Shown here in pieces: positions 1-4,953 of a stretch of 5,921 nucleotides of DNA; position 1 is the first letter of the stretch; each line of letters begins with the position of its first letter. This DNA is from Bacteroidota bacterium (lineage in GTDB: Bacteria; Bacteroidota; Bacteroidia; Chitinophagales; Saprospiraceae), in contig JAKQGD010000613.1 in the NCBI GenBank assembly GCA_029573365.1, forward strand, positions 1-5,921, in the 5' to 3' direction. The notes beneath the pieces were generated by a model. It searched no databases, was not told the DNA's origin, and saw nothing but the letters and a program-made list of their open reading frames with translations. The position numbers and the translations under genes were made by a program.

Positions 1-203
1 ACCTGGACTCAAAATCGGCTTCAAACCTGCTTGACATCATGGACAAACTCAACAGAGAAGAACACATTACCTTCCTGTTTTCGACACATGATCAGAGAGT
101 AATAGACAGAGCCCGCAGAGTCATCACGCTGGAAGATGGTCAGATTGTCTCTGATACGATGGCCACCGACACCACCACACCGCACCAACCCGGAGCGGCA
201 TGA
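1..203 (+). CDS. ABC transporter ATP-binding protein (LolD/MacB type), C-terminal fragment
   Basis: Only the last 66 residues are in the window; the frame starts with the codon at position 3 and the upstream part is off the edge. The fragment opens with LDSKSASNLL, which fits the segment just after Walker B in LolD/MacB-type ATPases (usually NLDS; the two bases before it, AC, would complete an Asn codon). STHD at about residues 29-32 of the fragment supplies the H-loop (switch) histidine. The segment RARRVITLEDGQIVSD is the usual final strand of this family. The Walker A and signature motifs are not visible. Such ATPases sit on the cytoplasmic face and drive an FtsX-like permease that extracts lipoproteins or other substrates from the inner membrane. 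The stop overlaps the next start as ATGA, so the two genes are very likely co-transcribed and translationally coupled. The family is sure; the substrate is unknown. Confidence 0.9.
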   Translation, partial: LDSKSASNLLDIMDKLNREEHITFLFSTHDQRVIDRARRVITLEDGQIVSDTMATDTTTPHQPGAA

Positions 204-1387
204 AAACCCGGACAGGCATAATACTACTGATTCTTTGGCCATGGATATACGCTGTGGCTCAGGAAACAGTACCTCAGGAGGATACCCTACTTACAGCAAC
301 AATCGAAAAACAGAAATCACTCACCATCAACGGATATGTCAAGGACATGCAGGCTCTGACCTTTTTCCAAAACTTCAATGCTCTTTCAGCCACTAACCTA
401 ATACACAACAGGATAAATATCAGATGGAAGCCTGCAGAAAATGTGCTGCTGGCGGCAGAATTTCGAAACAGGCTCATCTGGGGTGACGACGTGAAGTACA
501 CGCCCGATTACAGCAATTTTCTGCGTAATCCAAATGAACGTATCGACCTATCCAAGGTGTGGTTTTCTAATCCGTCTCTGGTCCTGCACACCAATGTCGA
601 CAGGCTGTATGTGGATTATACATGGAAAAAAATAAACCTCCGGCTGGGACGCCAAAGAATAAACTGGGGTATCGCCACAGTATGGAACGCCAATGATCTA
701 TTCAATACCTTTAATTTTCTGGATTTTGACTACGAAGAAAGGCCCGGCAGCGACGGAGTTAGAGCAATTGCAGAATTGGGAGATTTCAGCTGTGTGGAAC
801 TGGCATACGCTCCCGGTACCGAAGGGCAAGACAAAGTGTTGGCAGCCAAATATTTTGTCAATGCCGGTGGTTATGATATACAGCTTATTCCAGGCATTTA
901 TGGCGACAGATTTACCGTTGGCCTGGGATGGGCAGGCAGCATAAGCGATGCAGGATTTAAAGGTGAGATCCAGTATTTTGACCGGTCGTCTGACGCCAAA
1001 AGACAGCTTAATCTCGTACTCGAAAGTGATTATGTCTTTTCGGGAGGTTGGTACCTCAATGGTGGATTTCTTTTTAACAGCACCGGACTCGATAAAAAAA
1101 TAGTCAATCCGCAGCAGGTAAATTTTAACTTTTCGCCGGCAAACCTAATGCCAACAAAATGGAACTTCATGGTGACCACAGGCAAGGAAATCACACCGCT
1201 GCTTTCGGCCAACTTCTCTGCATTATATGCTCCGGGGACCCACCTTTTGCTGATATTGCCCTCCATAAAATACAGCCTCACAGAAAATCTGAGTTCCGAC
1301 CTCGTATGGCAAAGTTTTTTTGCCAGCATTGACGGTTTTGAAGCTCTCAATCACCGCGGTTTTCTAAGAATTAAATACAATTTTTAA
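200..1387 (+). CDS. Outer-membrane beta-barrel protein, operon partner of ABC ATPase
   Basis: This 395-residue protein starts with a signal peptide (hydrophobic IILLILWPWIYAVA, likely cleavage after AVA at residue 20) and ends in a Phe within RIKYNF, as outer-membrane barrels do. Between them are alternating polar/aromatic strands typical of a porin-like barrel. Residues 150-157 (GRQRINWG) and the following WNANDLF ... DFDYEERPG (162-183) resemble the GRQ..NWG signature of DUF1302-like barrels, though I cannot assign the family firmly. The ATG overlaps the ATPase stop (ATGA), and GGAG lies four bases upstream, so this start is well supported. The overlap suggests the barrel is the outer-membrane part of an ABC-driven export or lipid/lipoprotein transport system; that role is inference. 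An unrelated porin is the alternative. Confidence 0.85.
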   Translation: MKTRTGIILLILWPWIYAVAQETVPQEDTLLTATIEKQKSLTINGYVKDMQALTFFQNFNALSATNLIHNRINIRWKPAENVLLAAEFRNRLIWGDDVKYTPDYSNFLRNPNERIDLSKVWFSNPSLVLHTNVDRLYVDYTWKKINLRLGRQRINWGIATVWNANDLFNTFNFLDFDYEERPGSDGVRAIAELGDFSCVELAYAPGTEGQDKVLAAKYFVNAGGYDIQLIPGIYGDRFTVGLGWAGSISDAGFKGEIQYFDRSSDAKRQLNLVLESDYVFSGGWYLNGGFLFNSTGLDKKIVNPQQVNFNFSPANLMPTKWNFMVTTGKEITPLLSANFSALYAPGTHLLLILPSIKYSLTENLSSDLVWQSFFASIDGFEALNHRGFLRIKYNF

Positions 1388-1397
1388 CTAGGTAAAA

Positions 1398-1426
1398 ATG
1401 ATTAAATATACAGAAACTTTAATCAT
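1398..1426. repeat. Perfect 9-bp inverted repeat behind the barrel gene
   Basis: ATGATTAAA (1398-1406) and TTTAATCAT (1418-1426) are perfect complements separated by 11 bases, starting 10 bases after the barrel stop. A second small palindrome (CATC-AAT-GATG, 1424-1434) overlaps its right arm. The stem is AT-rich and no T-run follows on the plus strand, so it would be a poor intrinsic terminator for the operon. It could be a 3'-end stabilising hairpin, an operator for the next gene, or chance. Confidence 0.4.
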
Positions 1427-1454
1427 CAATGATGCACCATAATAACTTAAAAAA

Positions 1455-1462
1455 TAATTTTA
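1455..1462 (+). promoter_or_regulatory. Possible -7 element of the deacetylase gene
   Basis: TAATTTTA matches the Bacteroidota -7 consensus TAnnTTTG at all fixed positions but the last. It lies 37 bases before the ATG at 1500, giving a plausible leader of about 30 bases. I see no good TTTG-like -33 element at the right distance, and the whole gap is AT-rich, so a chance match is quite possible. Confidence 0.25.
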
Positions 1463-1499
1463 CTTCAAATTGTACAAATACGCTAATGAGTCATTTTTC

Positions 1500-2261
1500 A
1501 TGAATAAAAACACAATAATACCTTACCATAAAAACGGAATTTTAATATTAGCTTTGGTTTTACTAAGCATATCTTTTGGCTGCAGCCAAAGTCAGATTCC
1601 TGTGCTCTGCTACCATAATATCTACAAAATTTCCGGCACTCCGGGACCTCTTTATATCAATGAAAAAACACTGGAAAAACACATACAGTTTATGAGCGAA
1701 AAAGGATACAAATCTGTCATGCCAGAAGACATCCTGAATCATACGCTCAGAATAAAATTGCTGGAAGGTAAAAATGTGATGTTTAGTTTTGACGATACCA
1801 GACTAATGCATTACACCGTGGCAGCCCCCCTGCTGGAAAAATACGGCTACCGTGGCACTTTTTTTATTATGACAGTAGCCATCGGCAAAAAAAATTATAT
1901 GACAAAAAAAATGATTAGAGGTCTTGCTGACCGTGGCCACAGCATTGGACTACATACCTATGACCACCAGGACCTGCGTAAAATATCGGCAGGCGAATGG
2001 AAAAATCAAATCGACCGACCAAGGCAGATGCTGGAAGATATTACAGGCTACAACATTTGTTATCTGGCATATCCTTACGGGGCGTGCAATAAAAAAACAG
2101 CAGGCGAGGTCAGGAAAAGAGGCATTTCTGCTTCCTTCCAGCTGGCAAGTCCGATGCAGCAAACCTGGTCAGAGCACTTTATCCGCAGGCTCATGGTATC
2201 AGGTACCTGGTCTCCCCAAAGGCTGGAAAACGAGATGATGGCTATGTTTGGAAAAAAATAA
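1500..2261 (+). CDS. Polysaccharide deacetylase (NodB/CE4 type), predicted lipoprotein
   Basis: The 253-residue protein should remove N-acetyl groups from a cell-envelope or exported glycan. Residues 13-28 form a hydrophobic signal ending in SFGC, a loose lipobox with Cys28 as the lipidated residue. No acidic surface-export tag follows the Cys, so a periplasm-facing location is inferred. PVLCYH (34-39) opens the NodB fold. SFDD holds the catalytic base Asp98 and metal ligand Asp99. HTYDH (152-156) gives the two metal-binding histidines. AYPYG (190-194) is motif 3, without the Arg of the classical RxPYG form, as in PgaB/IcaB-like branches. All metal ligands are present, so activity is expected. 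A TTG at 1470 would add ten residues ahead of an already complete signal peptide, so ATG at 1500 is preferred. The gene stands alone; the natural substrate cannot be told. Confidence 0.9.
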   Translation: MNKNTIIPYHKNGILILALVLLSISFGCSQSQIPVLCYHNIYKISGTPGPLYINEKTLEKHIQFMSEKGYKSVMPEDILNHTLRIKLLEGKNVMFSFDDTRLMHYTVAAPLLEKYGYRGTFFIMTVAIGKKNYMTKKMIRGLADRGHSIGLHTYDHQDLRKISAGEWKNQIDRPRQMLEDITGYNICYLAYPYGACNKKTAGEVRKRGISASFQLASPMQQTWSEHFIRRLMVSGTWSPQRLENEMMAMFGKK

Positions 2262-2290
2262 TTGTTGAATTGTTTAATTGTTGAATTTGT
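2259..2290. repeat. Tandem direct repeat, 2 x 16 bp
   Basis: Two adjacent 16-base units (2259-2274 and 2275-2290) share 14 of 16 bases, including the core TAATTGTTGAATT. The first unit contains the deacetylase stop codon, and the second ends just before the stop of the converging gene. It fills the whole space between the two 3' ends. No stem with a T-run is evident, so I do not call a terminator. Confidence 0.7.
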
Positions 2291-2291
2291 C

Positions 2292-2627
2292 TCAAACGCC
2301 TGATAAAACACAATCAAGAACATCGGTGGCCAAATGCAAAAGACAGCCGGCTGCAAGGGCCCTCCAACGCCACGACGGAATCAAAATTAATAGCAGACAA
2401 ATACAGAATGTCCATACTGTATGTAACGGATGAAATCCAATGCTGCACCTTCCCGGATCAAAAACAGGAACTGCCAGCAGGTGATCGAGGTCTATTAAAT
2501 TGGATAGGACCATTACAAAGCCGGCTTTTTTCCACAACTCACCGAAATAAACAACTGCCACCCAAAACGGAATTAAAAAATGGAGTGAATAATGAATCAG
2601 ATGTCTCAAGAATTCTAAAAAATCCAT
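2292..2627 (-). CDS. DUF6122-like integral membrane protein
   Basis: This 111-residue protein matches from memory the Bacteroidota DUF6122 family: HYSLHF near the N-terminus (12-17), IDLDHLL (45-51), FDPGRCSIGFHPLH (56-69) and HLATDVLDC (98-106). Three or four hydrophobic segments (about 18-29, 36-46, 70-84 and 89-101) point to an inner-membrane protein. Its function is not known. The conserved polar residues (His12, His16, Asp46, Asp48, His49, His66, His69, His98, Asp102) could form a metal site. An ATG at 2693 in the same frame would add 22 residues, but a promoter-like TATATTTG lies inside that extension at 2672-2679, and family homology as I recall it begins near RHLIHYSLHF, so the start at 2627 is preferred. 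It converges on the deacetylase and is divergent from the methyltransferase. Confidence 0.8.
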   Translation of the reverse strand: MDFLEFLRHLIHYSLHFLIPFWVAVVYFGELWKKAGFVMVLSNLIDLDHLLAVPVFDPGRCSIGFHPLHTVWTFCICLLLILIPSWRWRALAAGCLLHLATDVLDCVLSGV

Positions 2628-2671
2628 ATACTCACTTAAAATTTTAACATATATAAGGGTGGGAATAAGTA

Positions 2672-2704
2672 CAAATATAGACAGAAATATCACAATCCAT
2701 CAAT
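2672..2704 (-). promoter_or_regulatory. Promoter for the DUF6122-like gene
   Basis: Read on the minus strand, TATATTTG (2672-2679) matches the Bacteroidota -7 consensus TAnnTTTG perfectly. ATTG (2701-2704), 21 bases upstream of it, is close to the -33 TTTG. Transcription would begin near 2665-2668, giving a leader of about 40 bases to the ATG at 2627. This site also argues against the longer reading frame from 2693. Confidence 0.5.
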
Positions 2705-2808
2705 GGCCCTTCAATATATAAATAGTTTATCCGCAAGATTACTATTAATCCCTGATAGATTAAATTAAAAATATGGTGTAAATTAGCGGTAAATAAAGAC
2801 TTGCCCTA

Positions 2809-3612
2809 ATGAGCGACCATCAGTATCTCGAAATAAACAGAAAAGCGTGGAATGAAAAAACTACGGTGCATATAAATTCTGAATTTTATGGCATGAAGGA
2901 ATTTCTTGCCGGAAAATCATCTTTAAAACCTATAGAGCTGCAACTGTTAGGGGACATCACAGGTAAAAAAATACTCCATTTGCAGTGTCATTTCGGCCAG
3001 GATACGATATCTATGGCAAGGATGGGAGCAGAGGTAACAGGAGTAGATTTTTCGGATGAGGCTATACATCTGGCCCGGGAGCTATCACAAAGTACAGGTG
3101 TGGCGGCCAGATTTATACAGAGTGATGTGTATACGCTGCCAGATCACCATCAGGAGACGTATGACATCGTCTTTACGACGTACGGTGTGCTGGGATGGCT
3201 GCCAGATATGAACCGATGGGGAGAGGTGGCGGCACATTATGTAAAGCCGGGAGGCAAACTTATTCTAGTGGAGTTTCACCCGGCGGTGTGGATGTTTGAC
3301 GATGACTTCAGCGAATTAACGTACAGCTACTTTAACAGAGGACCCATCATAGAGACAGAAACAGGGTCATATGCTGACAGGACTGCCGACATACAGCCGA
3401 CAACCATAGGCTGGAACCACCCCTTGTCAGACGTGTTTTCGAGCCTGTTGGCTCAGGATATGACGATCAGCCATTTTGGGGAGTATGATTATTCGCCTTA
3501 CAATTGTTTAAGACATCTGGAGGAAACAGAACCCGGAAAATTCAGGTTTACGGGCCCATGTAAAAACCTGCCAATGGTGTATTCCATTGTGGCGGACAAA
3601 GCAAACAAGTAA
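2809..3612 (+). CDS. Class I SAM-dependent methyltransferase
   Basis: The 267-residue protein has a Rossmann methyltransferase domain over about residues 50-165. Motif I reads ILHLQCHFGQD (55-65) in place of the usual D/ExGxGxG; this HLQCHFGQD form is characteristic of one widespread bacterial methyltransferase family, so it is not a defect. GVDFS (78-82) holds Asp80, expected to bind the ribose hydroxyls of SAM, and SDVY (105-108) should contact the adenine. VKPGGKLILVEFHP (146-159) is the post-motif III strand. The C-terminal 100 residues, rich in Tyr and Trp, probably form the substrate lid. The acceptor is unknown; a small molecule is more likely than nucleic acid. The leader carries only a weak -7-like TAAATTAG (2779-2786) and no Shine-Dalgarno. 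The gene is monocistronic, divergent from the DUF6122-like gene and convergent with the glycosyltransferase. Confidence 0.92.
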   Translation: MSDHQYLEINRKAWNEKTTVHINSEFYGMKEFLAGKSSLKPIELQLLGDITGKKILHLQCHFGQDTISMARMGAEVTGVDFSDEAIHLARELSQSTGVAARFIQSDVYTLPDHHQETYDIVFTTYGVLGWLPDMNRWGEVAAHYVKPGGKLILVEFHPAVWMFDDDFSELTYSYFNRGPIIETETGSYADRTADIQPTTIGWNHPLSDVFSSLLAQDMTISHFGEYDYSPYNCLRHLEETEPGKFRFTGPCKNLPMVYSIVADKANK

Positions 3613-3653
3613 TTACCGGCCCGGATTAAATGTGATTGAAAAATGAAACTGCT

Positions 3654-4604
3654 TCAGATTTCTTCGGAAATCTTGTAAGTATTTCTCTCCACGGCATTTC
3701 GGCTGACCAACTCACCTAAAAAACCTGCAATAAACAGTTGGACGCCCACGATGACAGACAAGATTCCCAGATAAAACACGGGCCTGTTGGCGATGCCTAC
3801 CTCGTGAAAGTATAATTTTTCGAAACTGAGCCAGGCGAGTACCAGTATTCCCACTAAAGAGATTACCGTGCCCCACACGCCAAAAAAGTGCATGGGCCTT
3901 TTGCCAAATTTGCCCATAAACATAATGGATGCCAGATCCAGCGGTCCATAAATAAACCGTGACAATCCAAATTTTGTGGAGCCGTACTTGCGGGGCCTGT
4001 GCTGCACTACCTTCTCCCCTATTTTTTTAAAACCGGCCCATTTTGCTATAACCGGAATATACCTGTGCATCTCACCATACACTTCGATATTTTTGACGAC
4101 ATCGTCCCTGTAAGCTTTCAGGCCACAGTTCATATCATGGAGCCTTACACCTGACATTCTGCTGGTGACGAAATTATAGATTTTAGTGGGGATGGTTTTG
4201 GACAAGGGGTCGTACCTTTTTTTCTTCCACCCTGAGACGAGGTCAAATCTATTTTCGCGAATCATGGAATACAAAGCAGGAATCTCATCAGGGCTGTCCT
4301 GCAGGTCGGCATCCATGGTGATGACAACACGGCCGCAGGACGCTTCAAAGCCTACATTGAGTCCGGCAGATTTACCATAATTGCGGCGAAAACGGATACC
4401 CCTCACACTGGAGTCCTTTTTGCCGAGCTCATTGATGACCTCCCACGACCGGTCCGTACTGCCATCATCCACAAAAATGACCTCATAGCTATACCCGTTA
4501 TCAGCCATCACCCTGGATATCCAGGCATGAAGCTCCGGGAGTGACTCATCCTCATTGTATAGAGGAATCACAAGGCTTATGTCCAGGTCTTTGTGACTTG
4601 CCAT
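3654..4604 (-). CDS. Family 2 glycosyltransferase, polyprenol-phosphate type
   Basis: The 316-residue protein has a GT-A catalytic domain: SLVIPLYNE at the N-terminus (10-18), DDGSTD (46-51) for nucleotide-sugar binding, and DADLQD (98-103) holding the metal-binding DxD. HDMNCGLKAYR (156-166) and HRPRKYGSTKFG (202-213) are acceptor-side motifs of the DPM1/GtrB/ArnC group. Two C-terminal membrane helices follow (about 240-262 and 276-298). Members of this group move a sugar from a nucleotide donor to undecaprenyl or another polyprenyl phosphate on the cytoplasmic face, feeding later glycosylation of envelope polymers or lipids. All catalytic residues are present and the length is typical. The sugar cannot be predicted. 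It has no operon partner in the window; 41 bases separate its 3' end from the converging methyltransferase, with no clear terminator hairpin between. Confidence 0.93.
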   Translation of the reverse strand: MASHKDLDISLVIPLYNEDESLPELHAWISRVMADNGYSYEVIFVDDGSTDRSWEVINELGKKDSSVRGIRFRRNYGKSAGLNVGFEASCGRVVITMDADLQDSPDEIPALYSMIRENRFDLVSGWKKKRYDPLSKTIPTKIYNFVTSRMSGVRLHDMNCGLKAYRDDVVKNIEVYGEMHRYIPVIAKWAGFKKIGEKVVQHRPRKYGSTKFGLSRFIYGPLDLASIMFMGKFGKRPMHFFGVWGTVISLVGILVLAWLSFEKLYFHEVGIANRPVFYLGILSVIVGVQLFIAGFLGELVSRNAVERNTYKISEEI

Positions 4605-4620
4605 ACTTGGATTTAGGCTG

Positions 4621-4652
4621 TAAAATTAGCATTTTTTATAACGATGGAGAAA
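4621..4652 (-). promoter_or_regulatory. Possible promoter of the glycosyltransferase gene
   Basis: On the minus strand TAATTTTA (4621-4628) is one base off the TAnnTTTG consensus, and TTTC (4649-4652), 20 bases upstream, is one base off TTTG. Initiation would fall about 10 bases before the ATG at 4604. The spacing is right but both elements are imperfect. Confidence 0.35.
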
Positions 4653-4701
4653 TATCCAGGCACTGAGCATTAAATGGCTCCCTTTTTTACCGATGGTTTT
4701 T

Positions 4702-4709
4702 TATCTTTG
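4702..4709 (+). promoter_or_regulatory. -7 element of the riboswitch/receptor transcript
   Basis: TATCTTTG is a perfect TAnnTTTG match. It places the transcription start near 4713-4716, immediately before the riboswitch aptamer, which is where a promoter is needed. No convincing TTTG lies 19-21 bases upstream, so the -33 element is weak or absent. Confidence 0.6.
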
Positions 4710-4710
4710 T

Positions 4711-4850
4711 GGCCGTAAGGAAGGTAATATCCAGCCTGCTGCCTGCAAAAAAGGCAGTGGTGCCCCCTGGAACCGGGTGGAATTCCCGGGCTGTCGTGCA
4801 ACTGTGAGCTTCATTTCAAGCGTAGCCAGATACAGGAGATATAACCGGCC
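4711..4850 (+). promoter_or_regulatory. Cobalamin (B12) riboswitch
   Basis: This leader carries the core of a cobalamin aptamer. Recognisable parts are GGAACCGGGTGGAATTCCCG (hairpin CCGGG 4773-4777 with CCCGG 4785-4789), then GGCTGTCGTGCAACTGTGAG (4789-4808), and a B12 box, AGCCAGATAC (4824-4833). Closing helices can be drawn: GGTAATATC (4723-4731) with GATATAACC (4838-4846), one A-A mismatch; CCTG (4735-4738) with CAGG (4833-4836); and CTGCCT (4739-4744) with AGGCAG (4752-4757). Only a short GCTT/AAGC hairpin lies between the core and the B12 box, so the peripheral P8-P12 part is minimal. The receptor gene downstream fits: bound corrinoid should lower its expression. Identity is strong; exact limits are approximate. 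Confidence 0.88.
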
Positions 4851-4951
4851 TGAACATCACGATAAATGTTCAGACCAAAGAATGCGGTTCGAGCCTGCAT
4901 CATGGGTGTGTACGTTTGTCCTATTGGCTAATCTTTTAAACGTACCTACAC
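4850..4951 (+). promoter_or_regulatory. Riboswitch expression platform with start-proximal hairpin
   Basis: Three hairpins follow the aptamer. The first pairs CTGAACAT (4850-4857) with ATGTTCAG (4866-4873). The second pairs ATGCGG (4882-4887) with CCTGCAT (4894-4900) around a bulged T. The third pairs GTGTGTACGTTT (4906-4917) with AAACGTAC (4938-4945) and ACAC (4948-4951), with a two-base bulge and a 20-base loop, ending two bases before the ATG at 4954. None is followed by a T-run, so control of translation initiation is more likely than transcription termination. Loop bases TTGGCTA (4924-4930) could pair with the B12-box bases TAGCCAG (4823-4829), with one G-U, but such a short match can arise by chance. 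All pairings are by eye. Confidence 0.55.
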
Positions 4952-4953
4952 AA

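Noticed and set aside
1030..1350. A 106-residue minus-strand frame within the barrel gene.
   Set aside because: It is antisense to a gene with a signal peptide, continuous barrel pattern and proper C-terminus; it has no recognisable motif.
1470..1499. TTG start that lengthens the deacetylase by ten residues.
   Set aside because: The ATG at 1500 already gives a full signal peptide with a basic, polar head, and the TTG has no better initiation context.
3611..3627. CCGG-C-CCGG pattern between the converging methyltransferase and glycosyltransferase genes, considered as a terminator.
   Set aside because: The two CCGG arms are one base apart, too close to form a hairpin, and no T-run follows on either strand.
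4866..4931. A 21-codon reading frame in the riboswitch leader (ATG 4866, TAA 4929-4931) that could be a leader peptide.
   Set aside because: It has no ribosome binding site, its ATG lies in a hairpin arm, and a frame of this length is expected by chance. Nothing in its residues suggests attenuation.
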